DNA of 64,000 nt from Streptomyces collinus Tu 365 (GCF_000444875.1 NC_021985.1:4980170-5044169), one strand, 5' to 3'; shown: positions 27,113 to 36,202, counted from the first letter of the stretch. A program made the numbers and translations. The notes: generated by a model not told the origin, from the letters alone.

Positions 27113-28687
27113 GTGATCGATATCAGCGAGTCCGTGATGCAGTTCCTTCTGGCGTTCGTCGTCGTCGGCCCGCTCCTCGGCGCCGTCGCCGCCCTCCTGC
27201 CCGCCCCGCCCGGACTGAAGGGGAAGTCACCCGAGCAGGCCGTGCTCCGGCACGGCGTGAGCGTCACCGGCGTGATCCTCGCCGCGGCGATCGTCCTCGC
27301 GCTCGGCTTCGACCACGACCACCCGTCGAAGATGCAGGCCACGACCGACATCAGCTGGATCCCCGCACTCGACGTGCGGATCCACCTCGGCATCGACGGC
27401 ATCTCCCTCCCCCTCCTGGTCCTGACCGCGCTGCTGACCTTCCTCTGCGCGCTCTACTCCTACTTCAAGCCGCCCACGGGCCCGTCCCCCAAGGCGTTCG
27501 TCGCGCTGCTGCTCCTGCTCGAGACCGGCACCCTCGCCACCTTCGCCGTCCTCGACCTGCTGCTGTTCTTCCTCGCCTTCGAGACCGTGCTCATCCCCAT
27601 GTACTTCCTCATCGCCCGCTGGGGCGGCGAGGGGCGGACCCGGGCCGCGTGGAAGTTCATCCTGTTCACGCTGCTCGGCTCCGTCGTCATGCTGCTCGGC
27701 CTGCTCCTGATCGGAATCAAGGCGGGCACGTTCGACATGGTGGCACTCGCCACTGACAACGGCCGGTCACTGACCACGTCCGTGCAGGTCATCGCCGTTC
27801 TGGCGATCGGTCTCGGGCTCGCGGTCAAGACACCGATGTGGCCGCTGCACAGCTGGCTGCCCGACGCCCACACCGCCGCCCCGACCGTCGGCTCCGTCCT
27901 GCTCGCCGGCGTCCTGCTGAAGATGGGCACGTACGGGTTCGTCCGCATCCTGCTGCCCGTCGCGCCGGACGGCTTCCACACCTTCGCCCCCTACCTCGCC
28001 GCCTTCGCCGTGGTCGGGATCATCTACGGATCCCTGGCCTGCCTGGCCCTGGCCAAGCGGGGCGCCAAGGGCGACCTCAAGCGGCTCATCGCCTACTCCT
28101 CCGTCGGCCACATGGGCTTCGTCCTGCTGGGCATCGCCACCATGACCCCGACCGGCGTCAACGGCGCCCTGTTCGCGAACATCGCCCACGGCCTCATCAC
28201 CGGCCTGCTGTTCTTCCTGGTCGGCGCGCTCAAGGACCGGACCGGCAGCACCGACCTCGACACCCTCGCCGAGGAGACCGGCGCCGCCCTCTACGGCAAG
28301 GCCCCGCGCCTCGGCGGACTGCTCGCCTTCGCCGCCGTCGCCTCCCTCGGCCTGCCCGGACTCGCCGGGTTCTGGGGCGAGATGCTCTCCCTGTTCGGCG
28401 CGTTCGAACCCGGGGCCGGCCTCAGCCGCCCCGCGTTCCTCACCTTCATGGCGATCGGCGCCTTCGGCACCCTGCTGACCGCCGCGTACATGCTCGTCGT
28501 GGTCCGCCGGGTCTGCATGGGCGACGTGCCGCGGGAAGCCCCCCGCCTCGCCGACGTGCACGGCTACGAGTTCGCGGCCTGGACCCCGCTCGTCACCCTC
28601 ACCGTCCTCGCCGGACTGTGGCCGAGGGCGCTGCTCGGCCTGACCGACCCGGCCGTGCAGCAGCTCCTCGCAGGAGGCACCCGATGA
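27113..28687 (+). CDS. nuoM: NADH-quinone oxidoreductase subunit M
   Basis: 524 residues, GTG start 6 bases after nuoL. It contains LLFFLAFETVLIPMYFLIARWGG (essential Glu), VKTPMWPLHSWLPDAHTAAPTVGSVLLAGVLLKMGTYGF and LKRLIAYSSVGHMGFVLLG, the antiporter signatures of NuoM. The full usual length with intact charged residues suggests it is functional. It overlaps nuoN by 4 bases (ATGA). Confidence 0.94.
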   Translation: MIDISESVMQFLLAFVVVGPLLGAVAALLPAPPGLKGKSPEQAVLRHGVSVTGVILAAAIVLALGFDHDHPSKMQATTDISWIPALDVRIHLGIDGISLPLLVLTALLTFLCALYSYFKPPTGPSPKAFVALLLLLETGTLATFAVLDLLLFFLAFETVLIPMYFLIARWGGEGRTRAAWKFILFTLLGSVVMLLGLLLIGIKAGTFDMVALATDNGRSLTTSVQVIAVLAIGLGLAVKTPMWPLHSWLPDAHTAAPTVGSVLLAGVLLKMGTYGFVRILLPVAPDGFHTFAPYLAAFAVVGIIYGSLACLALAKRGAKGDLKRLIAYSSVGHMGFVLLGIATMTPTGVNGALFANIAHGLITGLLFFLVGALKDRTGSTDLDTLAEETGAALYGKAPRLGGLLAFAAVASLGLPGLAGFWGEMLSLFGAFEPGAGLSRPAFLTFMAIGAFGTLLTAAYMLVVVRRVCMGDVPREAPRLADVHGYEFAAWTPLVTLTVLAGLWPRALLGLTDPAVQQLLAGGTR

Positions 28688-30219
28688 GCGCCCTGGCCCA
28701 GGCCCTGGCCGAGTCCGCGGTCCCGTCGGCGGTCCAGTCCGTCGACTGGCTCGCCATCGCGCCGCCCACCGTCACCGCCCTGGTCGGCCTCGCGGTGCTG
28801 GTCGCCGACCTGTTCGTGCCCGAGGCGCGCAAGCCGCTGCTCGGCTGGGTCTCCGTCGCCGGCCTGGCCGTCGCCGCCCTGACCCTGCTGCCGCTCCTGG
28901 ACGGCGACCGCAGCACCTTCTGCCTGCCCGGGAACCCGCGCGTGTGCAGCTACACCGCCGACCACTTCACACTCGTCATCCAGTTCCTCGTCCTCGGCGG
29001 CGCCCTGCTCGCGGCCCTGCTGTCGGTCACGAACGTCCAGGACGAGCACCGGCGCGTCCCCGCGGGGGAGTTCTGGTTCCTGCTTCTCTCCTCCGCGGCC
29101 GGCGCAGCCCTGCTGCCCGCCTCCCGCGACCTGGCCACCCTGATCGTCGCCCTGGAGGTCGCCTCCCTGCCCGCCTTCGCCCTCGTCGGCATCCGGCACG
29201 GCGACAAGCGGTCCTCCGAGGCGGCCCTGAAGTTCTTCCTGTCCTCGGTCACCGCCACGGCGGTCAGCCTCATGGGCATCAGCTTCGTCTACGCCTCCAC
29301 CGGCACCCTCTACCTCACCCAGGTCGCCCAGCGGATCCAGCACGTCGACGGACAGCTCCACACCCTCGCCCAGACCGGCGTCGTCCTCACCCTCGTCGGC
29401 TTCGCCTTCAAGACGGCCGCCGTCCCCTTCCACTTCTGGGTGCCCGACACCTACGTGGGCGCCCCGCTGCCCATCGCCGCCTACCTGTCGGTCGTCGGCA
29501 AGGCGGTCGGCTTCTCCGGCCTGATCCTCGTCACCGTCCTCGCCTTCCCGTCGTACGCCGACGTCTGGGGACCCGCGCTCGCCGCCCTGGCCGCCCTCAC
29601 CATGACCGTCGGCAACGTCGGCGCCCTGCGCCAGAAGGCCACGCGCGCGTACAGCGCCGTACGGCTGCTCGCCTGGTCCTCCGTCGGCCAGGCCGGCTAC
29701 CTGCTGGTGCCCATCGCCGCCGCCGGATACGTCAGGGACGGCCAGAAGGCGATCGGGTCCACGGTCGCCTACGCCCTCATGTACGCCGCTGTGAACCTCG
29801 GCGCCTTCGCCGTGGCCGCCGTGGTCGGCCGGTCGAAGTCCCTCAACCGGATCAGCGACTACCGCGGCCTGTACGCCACCAACCCCGTCACGGCGCTGCT
29901 GCTGGCCTTCTTCCTGCTGTGCCTCGCCGGCCTGCCGCCCGGCGTCATCGGCCTGTTCGCCAAGGTCACCGTGTTCGCCACGGCCGTCGACGCGGGCCTG
30001 GGCTGGCTCGCCGTGGTCATGGCCGTCAACGTCGTGATCGCCCTCTTCTACTACCTGCAGTGGGCGGCCCTGCTCTTCCGCGCCCCCGAGGGCGAACCCG
30101 CGCGACACCGGGTCCCCGCGCCCCTCACCGCGGCCCTCGCCCTCACCGGCGTCCTCGGCGTGGCCCTGTCCGGCGTGCCCCAACTGGTCCTGCGCTTCGC
30201 CGCCACCGGACTGTTCTGA
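28684..30219 (+). CDS. nuoN: NADH-quinone oxidoreductase subunit N
   Basis: 511 residues, start ATG 28684 overlapping the nuoM stop. It is the third antiporter-like subunit: LATLIVALEVASLPAFALVG (conserved Glu), FKTAAVPFHFWVPDTYVGAPLPIAAYLSVVGKAVGF and QKATRAYSAVRLLAWSSVGQAGYLLVP. It is the last gene of the operon and is followed by a very strong hairpin. No nuoD, E, F or G frame exists anywhere in the cluster or between its genes. Confidence 0.94.
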   Translation: MSALAQALAESAVPSAVQSVDWLAIAPPTVTALVGLAVLVADLFVPEARKPLLGWVSVAGLAVAALTLLPLLDGDRSTFCLPGNPRVCSYTADHFTLVIQFLVLGGALLAALLSVTNVQDEHRRVPAGEFWFLLLSSAAGAALLPASRDLATLIVALEVASLPAFALVGIRHGDKRSSEAALKFFLSSVTATAVSLMGISFVYASTGTLYLTQVAQRIQHVDGQLHTLAQTGVVLTLVGFAFKTAAVPFHFWVPDTYVGAPLPIAAYLSVVGKAVGFSGLILVTVLAFPSYADVWGPALAALAALTMTVGNVGALRQKATRAYSAVRLLAWSSVGQAGYLLVPIAAAGYVRDGQKAIGSTVAYALMYAAVNLGAFAVAAVVGRSKSLNRISDYRGLYATNPVTALLLAFFLLCLAGLPPGVIGLFAKVTVFATAVDAGLGWLAVVMAVNVVIALFYYLQWAALLFRAPEGEPARHRVPAPLTAALALTGVLGVALSGVPQLVLRFAATGLF

Positions 30220-30258
30220 GGACTTGTCACGCGCGCGTAGGGCACCCGAGGCCCCCAC

Positions 30259-30315
30259 GCGCGCGTCGGCCGTACGGGCACGTACGGGCACGTCACCCGT
30301 ACGGCCGACGCGCGC
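30259..30315 (+). terminator. Strong hairpin after nuoN
   Basis: A perfect 20-bp stem (GCGCGCGTCGGCCGTACGGG at 30259-30278 against 30296-30315) encloses a 17-base loop that repeats CGTACGGGCA. It lies 39 bases after the nuoN stop. Confidence 0.8.
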
Positions 30316-30421
30316 CCACGCACGCACCAGGGAACTCGCGCCCGCCGCCTGGCGTTGACCAGAGCGGGAGGGTCCACTGGACCCAAAGGGTTCCCCCGCT
30401 GCACGACTTGGAGGGCGTACC

Positions 30422-31285
30422 GTGCACCGCCGGCACAACGGGCTCAGGACCGCAGTACTCCTCGGGGGACTGTCCGCGCTCATCATCGTCATCGGCAGCT
30501 TCTTCGGCCGGACGGGACTGATCGTGGCCGTCCTGATCGCGCTGGGCACGAACGCGTACGCCTACTGGAACAGCGACAAGCTGGCGCTGCGCGCGATGCG
30601 CGCCCGCCCGGTCAGCGAGTTCGAGGCCCCGGCGCTGTACCGGATGGTCCGCGAGCTGTCCACGCAGGCCCGCCAGCCCATGCCCCGCCTGTACATCTCC
30701 CCGACCGAGGCGCCCAACGCGTTCGCCACCGGCCGCAACCCGCGTAACGCGGCCGTGTGCTGCACCGAGGGCATCCTGCGCCTGCTCGACGAGCGCGAGC
30801 TGCGCGGGGTCATCGGCCACGAACTGAGCCACGTCTACAACCGCGACATCCTGATCTCCTCCGTCGCCGGCGCCCTCGCCTCGGTGATCATGTTCCTGGT
30901 CAACTTCGCCTGGCTGATCCCCATCGGCCGGTCGGACGACGACGACGGCCCCGGCCTGCTCGGCATGCTGCTGATCATGATCCTGGGCCCGCTCGCCGCC
31001 AGCCTCATCCAGCTCGCCATCAGCCGCTCCCGGGAGTACGAGGCCGACGCCTCGGGCGCCCAGCTCACCGGCGACCCGCTGGCCCTCGCCGGCGCCCTGC
31101 GCAAGCTGGAGGCCGGCACCCAGCAGCTCCCGCTGCCCCCCGAGCCGCGGATCGAGACCGCGAGCCACATGATGATCGCGAATCCCTTCCGCGCCGGTCA
31201 GGGCTTGACGAAGATGTTCTCCACCCACCCGCCGATGGCGGACCGCATCGCCCGGCTCGAGAAGATGGCAGGTCGACACCAGTGA
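30422..31285 (+). CDS. htpX: Membrane zinc metalloprotease HtpX
   Basis: 287 residues, GTG start 30422. Two N-terminal helices ([33 protein letters not shown]) precede the zinc site HELSH (His133, Glu134, His137). The third ligand Glu lies in [11 protein letters not shown], with two further helices in between. It is an M48-family protease that degrades damaged membrane proteins on the cytoplasmic side. It overlaps the next gene by 4 bases, suggesting co-translation with the YccF protein. Confidence 0.94.
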   Translation: MHRRHNGLRTAVLLGGLSALIIVIGSFFGRTGLIVAVLIALGTNAYAYWNSDKLALRAMRARPVSEFEAPALYRMVRELSTQARQPMPRLYISPTEAPNAFATGRNPRNAAVCCTEGILRLLDERELRGVIGHELSHVYNRDILISSVAGALASVIMFLVNFAWLIPIGRSDDDDGPGLLGMLLIMILGPLAASLIQLAISRSREYEADASGAQLTGDPLALAGALRKLEAGTQQLPLPPEPRIETASHMMIANPFRAGQGLTKMFSTHPPMADRIARLEKMAGRHQ

Positions 31286-31674
31286 GAATCATCCTGAACA
31301 TCATCTGGCTCGTCCTGAGCGGCTTCTGGCTGTTCCTCGCCTACCTGCTCGCGGGCGTCCTGCTCTGCGTCACGATCATCGGCATCCCGTTCGGGATCGC
31401 CTCCTTCCGCATCGGCGTCTACGCCCTGTGGCCCTTCGGGTACACCACGGTCGAGCGCCGGGACGCGGGCGCGCCCTCCTGCGTCGGCAACGTGCTCTGG
31501 CTGGTCCTCGCCGGCTGGTGGCTGGCCCTCGCGCACATCACCACCGGCATCGCCCTGTGCCTGACGATCATCGGCATCCCCTTCGGCATCGCCAACTTCA
31601 AGCTGATCCCGGTCTCCCTGCTGCCCCTGGGCCGCGAGATCGTCAGCACGGACGAGCCGTTCGCGGGACGCTGA
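31282..31674 (+). CDS. YccF domain membrane protein
   Basis: 130 residues, GTG start overlapping the htpX stop. Two tandem YccF repeats each contain a helix pair ending [10 protein letters not shown] (residues about 31-40 and 94-103). It is a small integral membrane protein of unknown function, often found near stress genes. Coupling to htpX suggests a membrane quality-control role, which is inference. Confidence 0.88.
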   Translation: MRIILNIIWLVLSGFWLFLAYLLAGVLLCVTIIGIPFGIASFRIGVYALWPFGYTTVERRDAGAPSCVGNVLWLVLAGWWLALAHITTGIALCLTIIGIPFGIANFKLIPVSLLPLGREIVSTDEPFAGR

Positions 31675-31751
31675 GCACCGCCCCTGGACGCCCCCGGGCG
31701 CCGGACCCGCGGCCCCCGGCCGCCGGACCCGCCGCCCCCCCGGCGCCGGCC

Positions 31752-33029
31752 CTACCGCCCCCGAGCCCGACCGGAGCCGTCGGCGCCCCGCCCCGCCCAC
31801 CGGCGCCGTACGCCGTAGGCCAGCACGCCCACGACCAGCACCGCCGCCCCCACGGCGACCGAGGCCGCCGGAAGCGCGCACGCCAGCGTGGCGCACCCCA
31901 GCAACCCCACGGCCGGCACCACCCGCGTCCTCACGGCGGGGCTCAGCGTCCAGGCGGAGGCGTTGGCCACGGCGTAGTAGGCCAGGACGCCGAACGAGGA
32001 GAAGCCGATCGCGCCGCGCACGTCCACCGTCGCGGCCAGCACGGCGACCACCGCGCCGACGGACAGCTCCGCCCGGTGCGGGACCCGGTACCGCGGATGC
32101 ACGGCGGCCAGCGCCCCCGGCAGATGGCGGTCGCGGGCCATGGCGAGCGTCGTGCGGGACACACCGAGGATCAGCGCGAGCAGCGACCCGAGCGCCGCCA
32201 CGGCGGCCCCCACGCGCACCACGGGCACCAGACCGGGCACCCCGGCCGCCCGCACCGCGTCGGCCAGCGGCGCCGTGGCCTGCCCCAGCCGGCCGGGGCC
32301 GAGCACGCTCAGCACGGCGACGGCAACGGCCACGTAGAGGACCAGGGTGATCCCGAGGGCCAGCGGGACGGCCCGGGGGATGGTGCGCGCGGGATCGCGT
32401 ACCTCCTCGCCGAGGGTCGCGATCCGGGCGTACCCGGCGAACGCGAAGAACAGCAGCCCGGCCGCCTGGAGCACACCGCCGGCCCCGGACGGCACCCCGA
32501 TCCCGAGCCGCCCGGCACCGGCCGCCGGCGAGGTCAGGCACACCACCACCACGGCGGCGAGGACGGCGAGCACGAAGGCCACGATCAGCCGCGTCAGCCA
32601 GGCGGACTTCTGGATGCCGCCGTAGTTCACGGCGGTCAGCGCCACCACGGCCGCCACCGCCACCGCGTGCGCCTGCCCCGGCCAGACGTACGCCCCCACG
32701 GTCAGCGCCATGGCCGCGCAGGAGGCCGTCTTGCCGACGACGAAGGCCCAGCCGGCGAGGTAGCCCCAGAACGGGCCCAGCCGCTCCCTGCCGTACACGT
32801 ACGTCCCACCGGACGCCGGACAGCGGGCGGCCAGACGGGCCGAGGACATGGCGTTGCAGTAGGCCACCACGGCCGCGACGGCCAGCCCGAGCAGCAGACC
32901 CGGCCCAGCGGCGCGCGCGGCCGGGCCGAGGGCGGAGAACACGCCCGCGCCGATCATCGAACCGAGACCGACTAGGACGGCGTCCCGCAGCCCCAGGCTG
33001 CGTCGCAGCTCGGTGCCGGAAGTGGTCAT
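31752..33029 (-). CDS. APC family amino-acid permease
   Basis: 425 residues, start ATG 33029. It begins LGLRDAVLVGLGSMIGAGVFSALGPAA, the unwound helix 1 substrate site (GSMIGAGVF) of the APC superfamily. AFAGYARIATLGEEVRDPARTIPRAV is the helix 6-7 signature. Twelve hydrophobic segments are visible. It probably imports an amino acid or amine; specificity is not readable. It converges on the YccF gene with a 77-base proline-codon-like GC-rich gap. Confidence 0.9.
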   Translation of the reverse strand: MTTSGTELRRSLGLRDAVLVGLGSMIGAGVFSALGPAARAAGPGLLLGLAVAAVVAYCNAMSSARLAARCPASGGTYVYGRERLGPFWGYLAGWAFVVGKTASCAAMALTVGAYVWPGQAHAVAVAAVVALTAVNYGGIQKSAWLTRLIVAFVLAVLAAVVVVCLTSPAAGAGRLGIGVPSGAGGVLQAAGLLFFAFAGYARIATLGEEVRDPARTIPRAVPLALGITLVLYVAVAVAVLSVLGPGRLGQATAPLADAVRAAGVPGLVPVVRVGAAVAALGSLLALILGVSRTTLAMARDRHLPGALAAVHPRYRVPHRAELSVGAVVAVLAATVDVRGAIGFSSFGVLAYYAVANASAWTLSPAVRTRVVPAVGLLGCATLACALPAASVAVGAAVLVVGVLAYGVRRRWAGRGADGSGRARGR

Positions 33030-33184
33030 GGGGCGCACCCTACTGAGGCGCGCAACCGTGCGAGCGACCGGCGACGTCCTCTTCACCGACACGACATGAA
33101 CACGCGCGCGCCGGACAGCCGATCCTCACCGGATTCTCAGAGGCCGGTCAGCACGGGGACAGCGCGGGAGGGCAGGTTCAGGGC

Positions 33185-33451
33185 ATGAGCATCATCGGTT
33201 GGATCATCCTGGGGCTTCTGGCCGGAGCCATCGCCAAGCTTCTGCTCCCGGGCCGCGACCCGGGCGGCTTCATCGGGACGACCCTCATCGGCGTCGCGGG
33301 CGCGTTCATCGGCGGCTGGATCTCGGCCCGCTGGCTGGACCACCCGGTCAGCAAGCACTTCTACGACGGCGCGACCTGGGCCGCCGCGATCGGCGGCTCC
33401 CTCGTCCTGCTGATCCTGTACCGCATCCTGTTCGGCAACTCGCGCGACTGA
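33185..33451 (+). CDS. GlsB/YeaQ/YmgE family stress membrane protein
   Basis: 88 residues with three helices. MSIIGWIILGLLAGAIAKLLLPG and GGFIGTTLIGVAGAFIGGWI are the glycine-zipper signature of the transglycosylase-associated (YeaQ/YmgE) family. Members are small stress-induced membrane proteins. It has no close partner gene; a bidirectional hairpin lies 48 bases after its stop. Confidence 0.9.
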   Translation: MSIIGWIILGLLAGAIAKLLLPGRDPGGFIGTTLIGVAGAFIGGWISARWLDHPVSKHFYDGATWAAAIGGSLVLLILYRILFGNSRD

Positions 33452-33498
33452 GGCGGCGCGGCTCGGCGCTGCGGGGGCGCCCGGCGGCGCGCGGGCGG

Positions 33499-33544
33499 CA
33501 TGACGGAGGGGCGGGCATCACCGGATGCCCGCCCCTCCGTCATG
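33499..33544. terminator. Bidirectional hairpin terminator
   Basis: A 21-bp perfect stem, 33499-33519 against 33524-33544, with a 4-base loop. It serves the converging GlsB-like and YajQ genes. Confidence 0.8.
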
Positions 33545-33564
33545 TCACCTGCCGCCCACCGGTC

Positions 33565-34053
33565 CTACCGGTAGTTGACGAACTGCAGCGCGAAGTCGAA
33601 GTCCTTGCCCTTCAGCAGGGCGATCACGGTCTGGAGGTCGTCGCGGCTCTTGGAGCTGACGCGCAGTTCCTCGCCCTGGACCTGGGCCTTGACGCCCTTG
33701 GGGCCCTCGTCACGGATGATCTTCGCCACCTTCTTGGCGTTCTCCTGCGAGATGCCCTCCTCGATGGAGGCGAAGATCTTGTACTCCTTGCCGGACAGCT
33801 GCGGCTCGCCGGCGTCCAGCGCCTTGAGCGAGATGCCGCGCTTGATCAGCTTGGACTGGAAGACGTCGAGGACGGCGTTGACCCGGTCCTCGGAGTTGGC
33901 CTCCATCAGGATCTTCTCGCCGGACCACGAGATCGAGGCGCCCACACCCTTGAAGTCGTAGCGCTGCGAGATCTCCTTGGCGGCCTGGTTGAGGGCGTTG
34001 TCGACCTCCTGCCGCTCGACCTTCGAGACGATGTCGAAACTGGAGTCGGCCAT
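33565..34053 (-). CDS. YajQ family cyclic-di-GMP/nucleotide-binding protein
   Basis: 162 residues, start ATG 34053. It begins [36 protein letters not shown], the conserved YajQ N-terminus, and has two ferredoxin-like repeats. Relatives bind c-di-GMP (shown in Xanthomonas) or tRNA/ATP, and some aid phage or virulence gene control. The role in Streptomyces is not established. It is the last chromosomal gene before tRNA-Tyr. Confidence 0.93.
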   Translation of the reverse strand: MADSSFDIVSKVERQEVDNALNQAAKEISQRYDFKGVGASISWSGEKILMEANSEDRVNAVLDVFQSKLIKRGISLKALDAGEPQLSGKEYKIFASIEEGISQENAKKVAKIIRDEGPKGVKAQVQGEELRVSSKSRDDLQTVIALLKGKDFDFALQFVNYR

Positions 34054-34278
34054 GTCCTGTGGCTCCTTGTATCGGGGTGCGTATCGGGTGCGTACCGGCG
34101 TACGCGGCGGCGGCCGCCGGGCCCGGCAGGGAGCCGGTCCGCATCCGCCCCAGCCTAGCCACCCCGCGACCCGCCGGGTGCAGATCAATCGGGTGGCGAA
34201 GCACCCCTGTGCATCGGGTATTGTTTACGTCGTTGCCACGGAGCACCGCCGAAAAGCGGTTCGAACGGCAGCATCCCC

Positions 34279-34360
34279 GGCGGTGTGCCCGAGCGGCCAA
34301 AGGGAGCAGACTGTAAATCTGCCGGCTCAGCCTTCCCAGGTTCGAATCCTGGCGCCGCCA
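34279..34360 (+). tRNA. tRNA-Tyr (GTA)
   Basis: An 82-base class II tRNA. The acceptor stem GGCGGTG (34279-34285) pairs with CGCCGCC (34353-34359), with one G-T pair. The anticodon GTA is at 34313-34315 in the loop CTGTAAA. There is a long variable arm and the T-arm CCAGGTTCGAATCCTGG. CCA is not encoded. Its 3' two-thirds from 34308 is duplicated exactly at 50807-50863, so it is the attachment site of the integrated element and is kept functional. Confidence 0.96.
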
Positions 34361-34364
34361 CACG
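34308..34364. repeat. attL core (57-bp direct repeat, left copy)
   Basis: Identical to 50807-50863, starting AGACTGTAAATCTGCCGG and ending CGCCACACG. It runs from the anticodon stem to 4 bases past the tRNA 3' end, so integration rebuilds an intact tRNA-Tyr. Confidence 0.93.
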
Positions 34365-34366
34365 AC

Positions 34367-34412
34367 CGAAAGGGTCTGTGACCAGCAGCAATGCTGATCG
34401 CAGGCCCTTTCG
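34367..34412 (+). terminator. Element-borne tRNA terminator
   Basis: CGAAAGGGTCTGTG (34367-34380) pairs with 34399-34412. An inner ACCAGCA/TGCTGAT stem completes a near-full 46-base hairpin that starts just outside the att core, so the element itself supplies it. Confidence 0.6.
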
Positions 34413-34490
34413 TCGTTGACGGGGTCAGTGTGGGTGCTATGTGCGCTTTTTCCCAGTCTGTCTCACTTGGATTCGCGTGCTGACCAGCCC

Positions 34491-34512
34491 GTGTGGGGCA
34501 GGCGTGGGGCAG
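34491..34512. repeat. Tandem 11-bp repeats, candidate integrase arm sites
   Basis: GTGTGGGGCAG and GCGTGGGGCAG stand in tandem between the att core and the integrase stop codon. A matching pair (GTGTCCCCCAG GTGTCCCCCGG at 51000-51021) occupies the same position in the neighbouring element remnant, which supports a role as arm-type Int binding sites. Confidence 0.5.
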
Positions 34513-34524
34513 CTTCGCGTACCT

Positions 34525-35892
34525 CTACCCGCCGTTCTTCAGCGCTCGCTCGATCCGGGCGTTCGCCGTGGCGGCGCCGCCGTCCAGGCACTTGGCGTAC
34601 ACCCGGAACAGTACGGCCACGCTGTGGCCGGCGCGCGCGGCCACTTCCTGCGGCTCCACCCCGGAACTGAGCCATGTGGACACGGCAGCATGCCGAAGGT
34701 CATAAGGACGCTTGGCCAACTGCGACGCGCGCTGAGCGGGCGTGAGGGCCCGTGCGCGAGCTTCTGCCCACACCTCGCCATATCCGGTGTCCTGGATGAG
34801 CCCACCGCGCTGGGTGCGGAACAGGCGTCCGTCTGGGGCGACGCCGTACGCGATGACGTGCCACCGCAGCAGGCTCACGAGGTCGGGCGGGATCGGCACC
34901 GGGCGGACCGCCTTCCGAGGCCGGTGCTTGAGCCCTCGCCGGTCGTGTGCTTCGCCGCTGTCGGTCCATGCTGATCCTGAGCGCGGACGGGTCTCCCGTA
35001 GCCATAGGGTCCCCCACCCTCGGCGGGGGAGGTCGCAGTCCTGTAGGCGGAGGCCGATGACTTCCGCCGGCCGTGCTGCCGCGTAGTACATGCACCCGAA
35101 GAATGCGACCAGGCGGCGCCCGCGGGCGCTCTGTGTGCGCACGGCGTCGAGCAGTGCGAGAGCCTGCCGGGGATCTGGGACCGAGGCCGGGTCCAGTTCC
35201 TCCGCAACCTGCTCCGGAGCCTTCCACTGCACTTGTGGCAGAGGGTTATCCGTCAGTCGGCCGGCGTCGACGGCGTAGCCGAGCGCGTTGTGAAAGATGG
35301 CCCGCTTCCGGCGGATGGTCGACGCGGACGCCGTGGTGCCGTCCAATTTCATGGTCAGGGCGTCCAGGGCGGCGCGCACCTGCATGCGGTCCGCCAGTGC
35401 AGAGGTCGGCAGGGATTTCCGCTCGAACCATGCCAGCACGGCGGCTACCTCGTCCGGCGGTTCTTCGTTCCGGCGGCTCACGTTGAATGCCCAACTGTAG
35501 AGAGCCGTCCGCACCGTCCTAGCGTCGGCCATGCCCTTGCTGTCCTTGACGAGCGCCGGCGTCACCGTGGCCATGGCTTCCGCGAGTGTCCGGCGCGTCG
35601 AGCCGGGGGAGTGCTGCCACTTCATCTCGATGTACTCGCGGGCGTGTTGATACCAACTCACGTCGTTGCGCTGCCGCAGCTCGGAGAGTGGTACGCCGGT
35701 GAACTCGTCGAAGGGCTCGCCGGCGTGTGCCGCGCGCAGAAGTTCAGCGCGTCGCCCCTCTGCCAGCGTCTTTGTGCGGAACGTCTGAGAGTGCGGAGTC
35801 TCGCCTGTCTTCCAGCGCAGCTCTGCGGAGGTTTGGCCCCGGTCTTTCCTCTGCCGTACTGACCAGATGCGAACGTCGTATGTCTTCCCCAT
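34525..35892 (-). CDS. Tyrosine recombinase/integrase of the AICE
   Basis: 455 residues, start ATG 35892 with AGGAAGG upstream. An N-terminal arm-binding domain and a SAM-like core-binding domain (about 75-185) precede the catalytic domain: Arg274 in YAAARPAEVIGLRL, Arg400 in RPYDLRHAAVS, His423 in ARAGHSVAV and the nucleophile Tyr432 in LFRVYAKCL. The first His of the HxxR box is Tyr, as is common in actinobacterial integrases. It recombines the tRNA-Tyr attB with attP. It lies next to attL, oriented toward it. Confidence 0.93.
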   Translation of the reverse strand: MGKTYDVRIWSVRQRKDRGQTSAELRWKTGETPHSQTFRTKTLAEGRRAELLRAAHAGEPFDEFTGVPLSELRQRNDVSWYQHAREYIEMKWQHSPGSTRRTLAEAMATVTPALVKDSKGMADARTVRTALYSWAFNVSRRNEEPPDEVAAVLAWFERKSLPTSALADRMQVRAALDALTMKLDGTTASASTIRRKRAIFHNALGYAVDAGRLTDNPLPQVQWKAPEQVAEELDPASVPDPRQALALLDAVRTQSARGRRLVAFFGCMYYAAARPAEVIGLRLQDCDLPRRGWGTLWLRETRPRSGSAWTDSGEAHDRRGLKHRPRKAVRPVPIPPDLVSLLRWHVIAYGVAPDGRLFRTQRGGLIQDTGYGEVWAEARARALTPAQRASQLAKRPYDLRHAAVSTWLSSGVEPQEVAARAGHSVAVLFRVYAKCLDGGAATANARIERALKNGG

Positions 35893-35964
35893 CGGGGGCC
35901 TTCCTGTGAAAGGGGGCCCGGTATGCGCCGGGCCCCCTTGGGCGATGCCGGTGAGCTGGTGGAG

Positions 35965-36153
35965 TCAGTAGGCGGGCGAATCCAGGCGGTTGAGCCAGTC
36001 GTCGAGGTCGGTGCGTCGCACCCGCAGGTGGCCGTTGGGCAGCTTCACCAGCCGCGGCCCCTGGCCACGCGCGCGCATGCGGTAGAAGGCGGCGCGGCTC
36101 ATGCTGATCTCTTGGAGGACTTCGGGGAGTTTGAGCATCTTGGTGCTGGCCAA
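35965..36153 (-). CDS. Excisionase-like helix-turn-helix protein
   Basis: About 62 residues. KMLKLPEVLQEISMSRAAFYRMRARGQGPRLVKLPNGHLRVRRTDLDDWLNRL is a MerR/Xis-type winged helix (HTH_17). The start is probably TTG 36153, since AAGGAG lies 8 bases upstream; ATG 36192 and ATG 36138 are alternatives. It lies directly upstream of int on the same strand and would bend attachment DNA for excision. The GTAGCGG repeat cluster begins just upstream of it. Confidence 0.8.
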   Translation of the reverse strand: MASTKMLKLPEVLQEISMSRAAFYRMRARGQGPRLVKLPNGHLRVRRTDLDDWLNRLDSPAY

Positions 36154-36202
36154 GGCGGTGACTCCTTCTTGGGGTGAGGCGTCCGGCGGCACTCTCAGAA
36201 GT

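Noticed and set aside
34185-34391. Peptides such as VRRQDSNLGRLSRQIYSL across tRNA-Tyr and again at 50554-50862
   Set aside because: They are translations of tRNA sequence, a known annotation artefact.
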